A stretch of 64,000 nt of DNA, from the NCBI GenBank assembly GCA_027491085.1, contig JAIXWW010000021.1:1-64000 (forward strand), read 5' to 3'. Position 1 is the first letter of the stretch, and the number at the start of each line of letters is the position of its first letter. Source of the stretch: Bacteroidota bacterium (lineage in GTDB: Bacteria; Bacteroidota; Bacteroidia; UKL13-3). Below are positions 18,160 to 27,361 of this stretch, piece by piece. The notes below the pieces were generated by a model. It worked only from the letters and a program-made list of their open reading frames with translations, was not told the DNA's origin and did not search any database. The translations under genes were made by a program, and so were the position numbers.

Positions 18160-19363
18160 GTAGGTTTTGAATTGTTTTAACTACTTCATTAACGATATCA
18201 ATGGCAACATCGTGTTTCGATTTTAATTGATAAGCTAATTTTTCACCATTATTTTTTAAAATAGTAATTTGGTTGGTATCATGTCTAAATCCTGCGCCTG
18301 GTGTTTGCATAGAATTTAAAACGATAAAATCAGCATTTTTCTCTCTTAATTTTTTTAGGGCATTGGCTTCTTCATCATTAGTTTCAAGAGCAAAACCAAC
18401 CACTACTTGTTTTTTTGTTTTTAAGTTACCAATATGTTTTAAAATGTCTTTGGTCTTTTTTAACTCAATGGTTAAGCCATCGTCATTTTGTTTTTTTATT
18501 TTTTTATCAGCTACATCTATGGGTGTATAATCAGCCACAGCAGCGCTCATAATAGCTAAATCAATATTTGTAAAATGTTCATTAACAGCATCAAACATTT
18601 GCTCTGCCGAACGAACATTTACTCTAGTAATATTGGTATGGTGGTGTTTTAAATCAACAGGGCCAGCTATTAAAGTTACCAAAGCACCTCTATTTGCCAA
18701 TTCTTCGGCTATAGCAAAACCCATTTTTCCACTTGAATAATTACCGACAAAGCGAACCGGGTCAATATTTTCGTAAGTTGGTCCAGCAGTAATTAAAGCT
18801 GTTTTACCAATTAAATCTTGCTTCGAAATAAAATGTTTTTCAATCACATCAACTATTTCTTCTGGTTCAGCCATTCGGCCTTTGCCACTTAAACCACTGG
18901 CTAGTTCACCATCGTTGGCATCTATTAATATATTGCCATACGATTGTAATTTAGCAATATTTGCATTGGTGCTCGGGTGGACAAACATATCCAAGTCCAT
19001 AGCTGGTACAAACATTACTGGGCATTTAGCCGAAAGATAAGTGGCAATGAGCAAATTATCGCAAATGCCATTTGCCATTTTAGCCAAAGTATTAGCACTA
19101 GCAGGCGCTATAACCATTAAATCAGCCCATAGGCCAAGTTCTACGTGGTTGGTCCACTCGCCATTTTCGTTTAACACAAAATTGCTGAAAACAGGATTTT
19201 TGCTTAAAGTACTTAACGTAAGTGGCGTAACAAAATCTTGCGCACTTGGTGTTAAAATTACTTTTACCTCTGCACCTTGTTTTACTAGTAACCTAAGCAA
19301 AAAAGCCGCTTTGTAGGCGGCTATGCTGGCACTAATGGCTAAAATTATTTTTTTATTTTTCAT
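18152..19363 (-). CDS. coaBC: Coenzyme A biosynthesis bifunctional protein CoaBC
   Basis: CoaBC joins cysteine to 4'-phosphopantothenate and then decarboxylates the product, giving 4'-phosphopantetheine for CoA synthesis. From the ATG at 19363 the protein has 403 residues. The N-terminal flavin decarboxylase domain shows ISASIAAYKA near 10, APASANTLAKMANGICDN near 105 and PVMFVPAMDLDM. The C-terminal ligase domain shows ITAGPTYENIDPVRFVGNYS near 195 and AAVADYTP. A longer frame opening at 19459 would overlap rpoZ and lacks family similarity. The 3' end overlaps porD by 8 bases. Confidence 0.96.
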   Translation of the reverse strand: MKNKKIILAISASIAAYKAAFLLRLLVKQGAEVKVILTPSAQDFVTPLTLSTLSKNPVFSNFVLNENGEWTNHVELGLWADLMVIAPASANTLAKMANGICDNLLIATYLSAKCPVMFVPAMDLDMFVHPSTNANIAKLQSYGNILIDANDGELASGLSGKGRMAEPEEIVDVIEKHFISKQDLIGKTALITAGPTYENIDPVRFVGNYSSGKMGFAIAEELANRGALVTLIAGPVDLKHHHTNITRVNVRSAEQMFDAVNEHFTNIDLAIMSAAVADYTPIDVADKKIKKQNDDGLTIELKKTKDILKHIGNLKTKKQVVVGFALETNDEEANALKKLREKNADFIVLNSMQTPGAGFRHDTNQITILKNNGEKLAYQLKSKHDVAIDIVNEVVKTIQNLHA

Positions 19364-19403
19364 ATTACTCTTTAAAAAAGAAGTAAATTTTGGTATGAAA
19401 AAA

Positions 19404-19751
19404 TTAGAATTGTTTTCCAGTTCCTGTTTTTGCAGGGTTGTTGTAATAAACCTTGTCATTCATAAACTCTTCAGTAGCTATCAATGTAGGTTTAGGTAAT
19501 CTTTCATAAAAATTTGAAATTTCAATTTGTTCGCGGTTTTCGAAAATTTCTTCTAAAGTATCGTTATCGTTATCAAATTCGTTCAATTTGCTGTGTAATT
19601 CTTCTTTCATTTGAGCACCAATTTGGTTAGCTCTTTTAGCAATAATTGCAATTGTTTCGTACAAGTTGCCTGTTTCTGCTTCTAATTTACGTAAGTCGCG
19701 AGTAACAGTTGTTGTTGGTACGTTTTGGTAATTGTGATTTAAGTTTGCCAT
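19404..19751 (-). CDS. rpoZ: RNA polymerase omega subunit, Bacteroidota type
   Basis: This 115-residue protein matches the divergent omega subunit annotated in Bacteroidota. Its core segment GNLYETIAIIAKRANQIGAQ (residues 28-47) corresponds to the omega helix that clamps the beta-prime subunit. The acidic tail EFDNDNDTLEEIFENREQIE is typical of the group. It directly follows bamD (ATG at 19751, bamD stop at 19752) and precedes coaBC by ~40 bases, so the four genes should form one transcript. Confidence 0.88.
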   Translation of the reverse strand: MANLNHNYQNVPTTTVTRDLRKLEAETGNLYETIAIIAKRANQIGAQMKEELHSKLNEFDNDNDTLEEIFENREQIEISNFYERLPKPTLIATEEFMNDKVYYNNPAKTGTGKQF

Positions 19752-20561
19752 TTATTTTTGTTTGTTTATTTTATTTAATGCTAATACTGCTTTTTCTTTT
19801 ATTTGTTTAGCGCTGCTCATGTATTTACTGCTTTCGGTATAGTATTCAGTAAATTCTTCAAAAGCACCAATAGTTTCTTGAAAACGTTCAACTTGTTTTT
19901 CAGGAATACTGTTTTCGGCTAACAAATAATTTGATTTTAAAATTAAAAAATCAATTTCCTCTCTTTGAGCTATTTCAGGAAAATCGTTCACCACATTTCT
20001 GAGTGAAACAATTGCACTTTTATAAGCCCCAATATTATAATACAATTTTGCATTATTAAATGCCTTTTGCGATAATTTATTTCTAAGTTTATCTAAATAC
20101 TTATTACACTCCTCCACATATTTACTATCTGGATAAACACTTACAAATATTTTAAATGTTTCAACTGCTTTATAAGTGTCAGTTTGGTCTAACTCTGCAT
20201 CTTGTGATTCTAAGAAAATACAATAAGCATTTCTATATAAGGCTTCCTCTGCATTTGCATTGGTTGGATAAGTTTCATAATAAATTTTGTATCTATATCC
20301 AGCTAGACCATACATTTTTAATCCAAAATCACATTCGGCTTGATAAAATAAAATTTTTTCAGCTATTGGTGTATTAGCTACTTCGTTTTCTATTTGATCA
20401 AATAAAGTTTGGGCTCTGTAAAAATCTTTCTTTTTAAAAAAATATTCAGCCACCTCTATTTTTTTCTTAGAGTCAGTGCTTTTTAAAGCTTTTTGAAATT
20501 TGCTTTTACAACTTCCAAATGCTAGAATTAATATAAGAGTTAATAAACTTAAATACTTCAT
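19752..20561 (-). CDS. bamD: Outer membrane protein assembly factor BamD
   Basis: BamD is the essential lipoprotein of the BAM complex, which inserts beta-barrel proteins into the outer membrane from the periplasmic side. From the ATG at 20561 it has 269 residues with a lipobox (AFGSC, Cys at ~18) and five TPR-like helical repeats such as AEYFFKKKDFYRAQTLFDQI and TYKAVETFKIFVSVYPDSKYV. An upstream ATG at 20711 would add 50 residues in front of the lipobox and would run into the divergent gene, so I reject it. It begins the bamD-rpoZ-coaBC-porD operon. Confidence 0.93.
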   Translation of the reverse strand: MKYLSLLTLILILAFGSCKSKFQKALKSTDSKKKIEVAEYFFKKKDFYRAQTLFDQIENEVANTPIAEKILFYQAECDFGLKMYGLAGYRYKIYYETYPTNANAEEALYRNAYCIFLESQDAELDQTDTYKAVETFKIFVSVYPDSKYVEECNKYLDKLRNKLSQKAFNNAKLYYNIGAYKSAIVSLRNVVNDFPEIAQREEIDFLILKSNYLLAENSIPEKQVERFQETIGAFEEFTEYYTESSKYMSSAKQIKEKAVLALNKINKQK

Positions 20562-20587
20562 TTTTACAGAACTGCGAAAGTATGTTT

Positions 20588-20616
20588 TTTGATTTAAAAT
20601 AGAAAACTTATTTTCG
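20588..20616 (+). promoter_or_regulatory. Probable promoter of the NlpC/P60 gene
   Basis: TTTG at 20588-20591 and TATTTTCG at 20609-20616 (one mismatch to TAnnTTTG) are 17 bases apart. Transcription would start near 20622, leaving a leader of only about five bases before the ATG at 20627. Confidence 0.45.
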
Positions 20617-20626
20617 TTAATTAGAA

Positions 20627-21199
20627 ATGAGCAAAATTTGGACTTCAATATCAATATTCGGTGTGTGTATCTTTTTGATATTGTGCTGCTTAAGTTCTTC
20701 ATCTCAGTCAATAAATAAGGTTAAGGTTGATTCGTTATCAGCTACTTTAAACGATTCTTTGACGCAAATAGTTACAGTTTGGGGACTCAAACCTAAAAAT
20801 TTTGTAGCGGATTCCATGATTAATTTTGGTAAAAAATATATTGGCCTTCACTATAGGCGTGGTGGAACAAGTAATAGGGGTTACGATTGTAGTGGATATA
20901 CCATGATGGTTTTTGCAAAATATGGAATTAGGTTGCCTCATACCAGTGCCGGACAAGCTTTAATTGGCATCGAGGTAAATAGTAAAAATATTCAAAAAGG
21001 TGATTTAATTTTTTTTAAAGGGCGCAGTAGGAGAGGTCGCAGAATTGGCCACGTGGGTATTGTAGTTTCAGAACGAGGTCAACCAATTAAGTTTATTCAT
21101 TCATCTGTAAGTGATGGTGTTAGAGAGGATTGGCTTTCAAGTGATTACTATAAAAAACGTTTTGTAAAAGTAATGCGAGTTAGGCAATGGGAACAGTAA
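20627..21199 (+). CDS. NlpC/P60 family cell-wall hydrolase (C40 peptidase)
   Basis: The 190-residue protein starts with a hydrophobic export segment (residues ~6-24) and carries a C-terminal NlpC/P60 domain. The catalytic residues are Cys88 in RGYDCSGY, His142 in GHVGIV and His158 in FIHSSV. Such enzymes cut D-Glu-to-diamino-acid or related bonds in peptidoglycan stem peptides. Segment GDLIFFKGRSRRGRR is unusually basic and could help wall binding. It diverges from bamD and converges with pcm, with 4 bases between the stop codons. Confidence 0.92.
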   Translation: MSKIWTSISIFGVCIFLILCCLSSSSQSINKVKVDSLSATLNDSLTQIVTVWGLKPKNFVADSMINFGKKYIGLHYRRGGTSNRGYDCSGYTMMVFAKYGIRLPHTSAGQALIGIEVNSKNIQKGDLIFFKGRSRRGRRIGHVGIVVSERGQPIKFIHSSVSDGVREDWLSSDYYKKRFVKVMRVRQWEQ

Positions 21200-21203
21200 A
21201 TTA

Positions 21204-21848
21204 TTACCATGCTTGTTCTCCTATTAATGGAACAAATCTAAAATTTTCGAGCGTTATCTCTTCAAAAGTTGTAGCAGATGTTTTTACAATGCTATGCATC
21301 TTTTGGGTTTGATTATCTCCAATTGGTATGATTAAAATCCCCCCTATTTTTAATTGTTTGATAAGCGCTTCTGGCAAAACAGGAGCCCCAGCTGTAACAA
21401 TAATTTTATCATAAGGGGCTGCACTTTCATATCCTTTACTTCCGTCACCTAATATGCATGTTGCTTTATAACCAAATTTTGCAATGCGGGCATGAGCCTT
21501 ATTGAACAATGCGGACTGCCTTTCAATGGTATAAAGTTCCACACCTAATTCAAGTAAAATAATTGATTGATACGCAGAACCCGTACCAACTTCTAATACC
21601 TTGTCACCTTTTTCTATTTGTAAAAGTTGGGTTTGGTAGGCTACAGTATATGGCTGACTAATTGTTTGGCCGGCATCTATTTTAAAGGCTTTATCTTGGT
21701 AAGCATGTGTTCTAAATTCTGGTTGAATGAAATAATGACGAGGAATTTTTAGCATGGCTGAAAGCACTCTTTCATCAACTATTCCTTTGGTTTTTAATTC
21801 TTCAATTAGTCGCTTTCTTGCGCCTCTATCTTTAAAAGTGTCTTCCAT
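21204..21848 (-). CDS. pcm: Protein-L-isoaspartate O-methyltransferase
   Basis: This methyltransferase uses S-adenosylmethionine to methylate isoaspartyl residues and so start repair of damaged proteins. The AdoMet motif is VLEVGTGSAYQSIILLELG, with Ala where most homologues have Gly. The family block DKIIVTAGAPVLPEAL and the substrate motif HYFIQPEFRTHAYQDKAF are present. I place the start at the ATG at 21848 (MEDTFKDRGARKRLIEEL), giving 214 residues as in the family; the ATG at 21887 adds 13 unmatched residues. It is a single gene without partners. Confidence 0.93.
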   Translation of the reverse strand: MEDTFKDRGARKRLIEELKTKGIVDERVLSAMLKIPRHYFIQPEFRTHAYQDKAFKIDAGQTISQPYTVAYQTQLLQIEKGDKVLEVGTGSAYQSIILLELGVELYTIERQSALFNKAHARIAKFGYKATCILGDGSKGYESAAPYDKIIVTAGAPVLPEALIKQLKIGGILIIPIGDNQTQKMHSIVKTSATTFEEITLENFRFVPLIGEQAW

Positions 21849-22092
21849 TATTGTTTTGCAAATTAAGGAAGCTAATCTTAAACTCATTTACTTAATTTAA
21901 AATAGAAACATTTTGCATGTGAATATTTTAAACAACTATACATTTTTAAACAAATTTAGTTAAAGTGTACATTTTATATACTAAAAGGAATGTCGCTGTT
22001 TACAGTTTAGTGGCTTAAAATGTTATTTGAATAGCATTAGTGCTTAGTTTTGTTATTGATATTACATGTAAAATATTAAACCATAAAACTAA

Positions 22093-23028
22093 ATGATTCA
22101 AATTGGTATAGCTGGAGCTAATGAGTTGAGTAAAAGGCATATTGAAAAGATTTTAGAAATAAAAGATTTTCGATTGGTTGGTTTTTATGATCATGATGAA
22201 CAAAGCAGTGAGTTGATTAGCAAAACTTTTGGACTAAAAAAATTCGATTCATACTCCGATTTATTAGCTAATACACAAGCTATAGATATATTGTCTCCAG
22301 TAGGTACTCATTATAAATATGCCTTAAAAGCCATCGAAAGTTGTAGACATGTTTTTATTGATAAGGTTTTGAGTGAAAATTTAGACGAGGCCAAAGAATT
22401 AGCCAATTTGGCTTTTGAGGCAAATATTCAACTACATGTGAGTAGATATGAGCGTTTTCATCCTAATTTTCAATTATTGAAAAAGCTTTTAAATAATCCT
22501 CTGTACATTGAATCATCAAAGTTTGATCCTCATATTATAAATTTGGCACCTGACAATTTAGTGTTTGATTTATTACTGAACGAGTTGGAATTGGTATTAA
22601 ATATAGTAAAAGCTAATGTGTTAAAAATTAGAACTACCGGTGCATGCATGCATAGCGATACCATTGACTTTATTAATGTTCGTCTAGAGTTTGATAATGG
22701 ATGCGTTTATAATATGGTAGGAGGAAGTTTTAAATCGGAACAGCGAAATAAAATTAAGTTTTTCCAAAAAAATAAAACTTATAGTTTTGACTTAACTAAC
22801 TTTCGAATATCTCTTTTAAATTCTAGTGAAGAAATAAATGAAGTTCAAGAAGAACAAATTTTACGAAACACAGGAAAAAATACCACAGAAATGATAAAAC
22901 GTGAGCTGGAACATTTTGCTCAAAATATTACGCATCAATCGTTAAGGCTTAGAACATATTATGATAATTATCAAGCAATAGAAGTGGCACATAGGATAAT
23001 TGAAGACTTACAAAAGCATAGACGATAA
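22093..23028 (+). CDS. Gfo/Idh/MocA family oxidoreductase-like protein
   Basis: The 311-residue protein has the family layout: an N-terminal nucleotide-binding fold (IGIAGANELSKRHIEKIL) and a C-terminal alpha/beta domain. Family members oxidise or reduce sugars and related molecules with NAD(P). Two features differ from the standard enzymes. The usual GxGxxG is GIAGANE, and the EKP motif near residue 90 is DKV (FIDKVLSENL), keeping only the lysine. It lies upstream of a sugar transferase, so work on a nucleotide sugar is plausible, but its activity may be altered or lost. Confidence 0.8.
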   Translation: MIQIGIAGANELSKRHIEKILEIKDFRLVGFYDHDEQSSELISKTFGLKKFDSYSDLLANTQAIDILSPVGTHYKYALKAIESCRHVFIDKVLSENLDEAKELANLAFEANIQLHVSRYERFHPNFQLLKKLLNNPLYIESSKFDPHIINLAPDNLVFDLLLNELELVLNIVKANVLKIRTTGACMHSDTIDFINVRLEFDNGCVYNMVGGSFKSEQRNKIKFFQKNKTYSFDLTNFRISLLNSSEEINEVQEEQILRNTGKNTTEMIKRELEHFAQNITHQSLRLRTYYDNYQAIEVAHRIIEDLQKHRR

Positions 23029-23083
23029 TTTATAAATTAATCGTAATATTCGCGTAATCATTAGACTTTTTGAGCTTTTATAG

Positions 23084-23091
23084 TACATTTG
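23084..23091 (+). promoter_or_regulatory. TAnnTTTG box very close to a start codon
   Basis: TACATTTG matches the -7 consensus exactly but ends only 7 bases before the ATG at 23099. I see no TTG at the right distance upstream. If it is used, the transcript would be almost leaderless. Confidence 0.35.
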
Positions 23092-23098
23092 CCAATGT

Positions 23099-23983
23099 AT
23101 GCTAACACATAAAAGAAACGGCTATTTATTTCTTTTGCTTTTTATAATTGCCTGCTCGGTAGAAAAAGCAATCATACCTTCGTATGTTTTTGTTAAGAAA
23201 ATGAAATTAGTAACAAATCTTGCTACGCAAGGTGATACTAGCCAAGATATTCAAGATGTTTGGGTATTTCAAAATGGCGAATTCAAAGGCTCTTTTGGAT
23301 TGCCAACTTACATTCCAATTATTGATAAGGCAAAACAGAATATTGAGTTACGAGCAGGAGTTAGACGCTCGGGTCAAGATGATCAACGATTAAACTATCC
23401 ATTATTTACTAGTTTTGACACCATTCTTCCTTTTTCTGATTTAAGAAGCGATACCATTACTCCTCATGTAACATACCTAGATAATTGCAAATTTCCGTTA
23501 ATTCAAGATTTCGATGGTTCAGTTAATTTCTTTTCAATTAAAAAGCCTAAAATGGGTGATACCATAATAAATGTAAGCAACGCTGATGCATGGAAACTAA
23601 ACAATAATTCATGTAAGATAGTGTTATCTGATTCTACCTATGAATTATTTTATGTGTCAAAAGAGTTAAGTAATTTGCCATCAAATGGAATAGATAATTA
23701 TTTAGAAGTAGATTATAGATGTAATGATGTTTTTGATATTGGCTTAAATGTAATTTATGCAAACGGAAAGGATAACTCAACCTACAGTGTATTCTCTGCA
23801 AATTCAACAAATGGATTATGGAAAAAAGTTTATTTAGATTTAGCTATTGAAGTTAGTTCTGAAATAGCTCAAAATGGAGCAAATACTAAATTTCAAATTT
23901 TTTTTAGAGTAAAGAAATCTGGTAATCCGCTTGTGGATAATACAAATTTGTTTTTAGATAATATTAAACTCATTCACCATTGA
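23099..23983 (+). CDS. Hypothetical lipoprotein upstream of the sugar transferase
   Basis: A basic start (MLTHKRNGY) and hydrophobic core end in a lipobox with Cys at ~20 (LFIIAC), so the 294-residue product should be a lipoprotein. The mature part is beta-rich, with segments such as VWVFQNGEFKGSFGLPTYIP and YLEVDYRCNDVFDIGLNVIY, and could fold as one or two beta-sandwich domains, perhaps binding sugars. I recognise no named family. Its stop overlaps the TTG start of the sugar transferase by 4 bases, implying joint production and a possible role at the envelope in polysaccharide assembly. Confidence 0.7.
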   Translation: MLTHKRNGYLFLLLFIIACSVEKAIIPSYVFVKKMKLVTNLATQGDTSQDIQDVWVFQNGEFKGSFGLPTYIPIIDKAKQNIELRAGVRRSGQDDQRLNYPLFTSFDTILPFSDLRSDTITPHVTYLDNCKFPLIQDFDGSVNFFSIKKPKMGDTIINVSNADAWKLNNNSCKIVLSDSTYELFYVSKELSNLPSNGIDNYLEVDYRCNDVFDIGLNVIYANGKDNSTYSVFSANSTNGLWKKVYLDLAIEVSSEIAQNGANTKFQIFFRVKKSGNPLVDNTNLFLDNIKLIHH

Positions 23984-25404
23984 TCCGTAAAAGAAATTTA
24001 CATATAGTCCTATTGATTTTTTTTGATGCAATTGCAGCTGCGTTAGCTTGGTCAATGTTTTTCGCTTACAGAAAAATGTTTATTGAAACCGATATTTATG
24101 GTAAAATTGATATTGTTTTAGATAGGAATTTTTACCTTGGATTATTGTATATTCCTTTGTTTTGGATAATTCTTTATTTTCTAGCAGGTAATTATAAAGA
24201 AATTTGGCGTAAATCTAGAATTAAGGAGGTATCAAAAACTTTTAGTGTTACCATTATTGGAGTTGTATTATTGTTTTTTACATTATTACTTGATGATGCA
24301 GTTGGTAATTACCAAGCTTATTATAGAACTACAATTGCGTTATTCATTTTGCATTTTGGTTTTACCGTTTTTGAACGTTTGTTATTTGCTACTTTCATCA
24401 TTAAAAGGCTTAGAAAGCGTATTTTAGGATTTAATACATTGGTAATTGGTAATAATGAGCGAACATTACTTTTGGTAAATGAACTTAATGCACCAACTAA
24501 CTCCCAAGGGTTTTTAATTAAAGGTTATGTGAGTGTAGAAAATACCAATTTCGATGAACATAAACTAAGTAATAATTTATTGTTGCTAGGACATTATACC
24601 GATTTACCTCAAATTATTAAGCAATATGAAATAGAAGAAATAATAATTGGTATTGAAAGCAATAACCATAAAGAACTTAATTTTATTACAGATTTATTGG
24701 AAGATGAAAATGTAATACTCAGAATAATACCCGACACTTATGACTTAAGAAGTGGATCTGTAAAGTTAGAAAACGTTGTTGGTACTGCATTAATCGAAAT
24801 CAACCAAGATGTAATGCCTCAATGGCAAAAATTTATAAAACGCACACTTGATATTTTTATTTCAGCGTTTGTATTAATAGTACTATCTCCAATTTTTTTA
24901 TTAGTTGCTTTAGGGGTTAAATTAAGTAGTCCAGGGAGTATTTTATTTAAACAAATAAGAATTGGATATAAAGGCAAACCATTTTACATACTTAAATTTA
25001 GAAGTATGTATATTAATGCCGAGCAGGAGGGACCAGCCCTATCAAGCACAAACGATAGCAGAAGGACACCTTTTGGCGTATTTATTCGTAAATATAGGTT
25101 TGATGAGATACCGCAATTTTATAATGTTTTAATAGGTGAAATGAGTTTGGTAGGACCAAGGCCTGAGCGTAAGTTTTTTATTGATCAAATAGTTAAAATT
25201 GCACCACATTATAAACATTTGCAACGAGTAAAGCCGGGCATTACTAGCTGGGGTATGGTTAAATATGGTTATGCCGAAAATATTGATGAAATGGTGGAAA
25301 GACTACAGTTTGATATACTTTATATTGAAAACCGCTCCATTGCTATAGATTTTAGAATATTAATCTACACTATATTAATAATTATTCAAGGTAGAGGAAA
25401 ATAA
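23980..25404 (+). CDS. Exopolysaccharide polyprenyl glycosylphosphotransferase (WcaJ-like)
   Basis: This 474-residue membrane enzyme should transfer a sugar-1-phosphate to undecaprenyl phosphate to begin a surface polysaccharide. Four or five membrane helices fill the first ~130 residues, followed by a CoA-binding-like fold with LVIGNNERTLLLVNEL. The catalytic bacterial sugar transferase domain is in the last 190 residues: KRTLDIFISAFVL, ILKFRSMYINAE, YRFDEIPQFYNVLIGEMSLV, GPRPER and KPGITSWGMVKYG. The start is TTG at 23980 inside a TTGA overlap with the previous gene. No other polysaccharide genes follow; a terminator comes at once. Confidence 0.93.
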   Translation: MIRKRNLHIVLLIFFDAIAAALAWSMFFAYRKMFIETDIYGKIDIVLDRNFYLGLLYIPLFWIILYFLAGNYKEIWRKSRIKEVSKTFSVTIIGVVLLFFTLLLDDAVGNYQAYYRTTIALFILHFGFTVFERLLFATFIIKRLRKRILGFNTLVIGNNERTLLLVNELNAPTNSQGFLIKGYVSVENTNFDEHKLSNNLLLLGHYTDLPQIIKQYEIEEIIIGIESNNHKELNFITDLLEDENVILRIIPDTYDLRSGSVKLENVVGTALIEINQDVMPQWQKFIKRTLDIFISAFVLIVLSPIFLLVALGVKLSSPGSILFKQIRIGYKGKPFYILKFRSMYINAEQEGPALSSTNDSRRTPFGVFIRKYRFDEIPQFYNVLIGEMSLVGPRPERKFFIDQIVKIAPHYKHLQRVKPGITSWGMVKYGYAENIDEMVERLQFDILYIENRSIAIDFRILIYTILIIIQGRGK

Positions 25405-25442
25405 AAAAAGCCTTCATTTGTTTTAAATGAAGGCTTTTTTTT
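25403..25442. terminator. Two-way terminator between convergent genes
   Basis: A perfect stem of up to 17 bp (25403-25419 with 25425-25441) with a 5-base loop has an A run on the left and a T run on the right. It can end both the sugar transferase on the plus strand and the lipoprotein gene on the minus strand, and it touches both stop codons. Confidence 0.9.
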
Positions 25443-25992
25443 AATAGTAATTCAGTTCAAAAATAATAAAACTTCTACCATTAGGTCTGAACCATAATTG
25501 ACCATCATTACCAGCCATACATCCATTTTTGTTTCTAAATAACTCAAAAGGATTTTGTTCTAATAATTCTCGTTTATATTCAGGGGTAAATATTTTAAAA
25601 TAATTTGCTAAAAATTCCTTTTTTGTTGTTTTATCTCTTAATGGAAATAAAATTAGTTTGGCAATTTGTTCCTTTTCATCATATTTTATGTGAAGTTGTA
25701 GGTTTTGAAAAAATTTGATTGCTGAGTTACCATTTTTAAATCCAGCAGCACTCCAACTCATACATAAAGTACTATCAATAAATAATTGCGATTTATTTTG
25801 ATAAGCATTGGGTAATTCATTGTTTTCAGCTAAAAAGTCTAAGTGAGGTGTTTTTGGATCATAGGTTAGCACTTTAATATTTGGCTTCCACTCAACAGTA
25901 TCTTTCTTACCATAAGCTGGTTGTTCGTTAGGTTTGCACGAATAACTTAGTGCAATCACTAAAATAATTATAAATGGAATAAAATTTTTCAT
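25441..25992 (-). CDS. Hypothetical lipoprotein
   Basis: From the ATG at 25992 the product has 183 residues with a lipoprotein signal (Cys at ~19, ALSYSC). The mature domain (FINPxx-like strands, AGFKNGNSAIKFFQNLQLHI, CMAGNDGQLWFRPNGRSFII) resembles no family I can name. An ATG at 26010 would add six residues before the signal and overlap purB slightly more. It follows purB directly and may be co-transcribed, though a functional link to purine synthesis is not suggested. Confidence 0.62.
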   Translation of the reverse strand: MKNFIPFIIILVIALSYSCKPNEQPAYGKKDTVEWKPNIKVLTYDPKTPHLDFLAENNELPNAYQNKSQLFIDSTLCMSWSAAGFKNGNSAIKFFQNLQLHIKYDEKEQIAKLILFPLRDKTTKKEFLANYFKIFTPEYKRELLEQNPFELFRNKNGCMAGNDGQLWFRPNGRSFIIFELNYY

Positions 25993-26002
25993 AATTGTGA
26001 TA

Positions 26003-27340
26003 TTAAACACCTGTGTAATTGAATGGTGTAATATTAAGTAATTCTGCTTTTACATCATTACTCACATTTAACATATTAATAAACGCCTGTATGCTATTTA
26101 AGTCAATTTTAGTATTTGTCCTTGTTAAATCCTTCAATGCCTCATAAGGTTTTGGGAAACCTTCTCTGCGCAATACCGTTTGAATAGCCTCAGCTACCAC
26201 AGCCCAATTGTCATTTAAATCTTTTTCAATTGCAATTGGATTTAATAATAATTTGTTTAGTCCTTTTAGTATTGATTTGTAGGCAATTAGACTATGAGCC
26301 AATGGAACTCCTACATTACGTAGAACAGTACTGTCGGTTAAATCACGTTGTAACCTGCTAACGGGTAATTTAGCTGATAAATGCTCAAAAATAGCATTAG
26401 CAAAGCCTAAATTTCCTTCAGCATTTTCAAAATCAATAGGATTAACCTTATGTGGCATGGCACTGCTTCCTATTTCTCCCGATTTTAACTGCTGCTTAAA
26501 ATACTCCATTGAAATATATTGCCAAACATCTCTCGTAAAATCAATTAGAATGGTATTGATTCGTTTCAAACAGTCAAAAAGTGCAGCTAAATTATCATAA
26601 TGTTCAATTTGTGTAGTAGGATAGGAGCGGCTTAAGCCTAAGTTTTGACAAAATTGGTTAGCAAAATTATGCCAATTAATTTGAGGATAAGCTAAATGAT
26701 GTGCATTAAAATTACCTGTAGCACCACCAAATTTTGCTGAAAAAGGAATCTGTTTTAAATGATTTAATTGCTCAGTTAATCGGCTGCAAAATACCATCCA
26801 TTCTTTTCCAAGTTTTGTTGGAGATGCAGGTTGACCATGTGTTTTGGCTAGCATTGGTATTTCAGCCCAACTATTTGCTTGCTCTTTTAATTTATCAAAA
26901 ACATTATTGATTTCGGGTAAAATTATTTCTTCAATTGCATTTTTGATACTTAAAGGTATAGCGGTATTATTAATATCCTGACTTGTTAAACCAAAATGTA
27001 CAAATTCACTTGTTTCCTGTAAACTTAGTTTTTCTAATTGTTGTTTTATAAAATACTCAACTGCCTTTACATCATGATTAGTAGTTTTTTCAATATCTTT
27101 AATTATTTCAGCATCCTTAACAGAAAAATTGGTATAAATTTCTCGTAATGCTATTTCATTTATTTTAAAATTACTAAACTGAGGTAAATTTTGTTTATGT
27201 AAAAATATAAAATATTCAATTTCAATAAGAACCCTGTATTTTATTAAAGCATACTCTGAAAAATAATTGGATAAATCTACAGTTTGTGCTCTGTATCTAC
27301 CGTCAATTGGTGAGGTAGCTGTAAGTGTTTCAAGAATCAT
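26003..27340 (-). CDS. purB: Adenylosuccinate lyase
   Basis: PurB removes fumarate from SAICAR and from adenylosuccinate in purine synthesis. The 445-residue protein shows the superfamily signature GSSAMPHKVNPIDFENAEGN with the flexible catalytic loop, the HGQPASPTKLGKEW segment and TTNHDVKAVEYFIKQQ, which carries an active-site His. Length and order agree with the long, E. coli-like form of PurB. The ATG at 27340 gives MILETLTATSPIDGRY, where the SPIDGRY block is typical of that subgroup. Confidence 0.97.
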   Translation of the reverse strand: MILETLTATSPIDGRYRAQTVDLSNYFSEYALIKYRVLIEIEYFIFLHKQNLPQFSNFKINEIALREIYTNFSVKDAEIIKDIEKTTNHDVKAVEYFIKQQLEKLSLQETSEFVHFGLTSQDINNTAIPLSIKNAIEEIILPEINNVFDKLKEQANSWAEIPMLAKTHGQPASPTKLGKEWMVFCSRLTEQLNHLKQIPFSAKFGGATGNFNAHHLAYPQINWHNFANQFCQNLGLSRSYPTTQIEHYDNLAALFDCLKRINTILIDFTRDVWQYISMEYFKQQLKSGEIGSSAMPHKVNPIDFENAEGNLGFANAIFEHLSAKLPVSRLQRDLTDSTVLRNVGVPLAHSLIAYKSILKGLNKLLLNPIAIEKDLNDNWAVVAEAIQTVLRREGFPKPYEALKDLTRTNTKIDLNSIQAFINMLNVSNDVKAELLNITPFNYTGV

Positions 27341-27361
27341 GATTAGTGATAAGTTATATGG

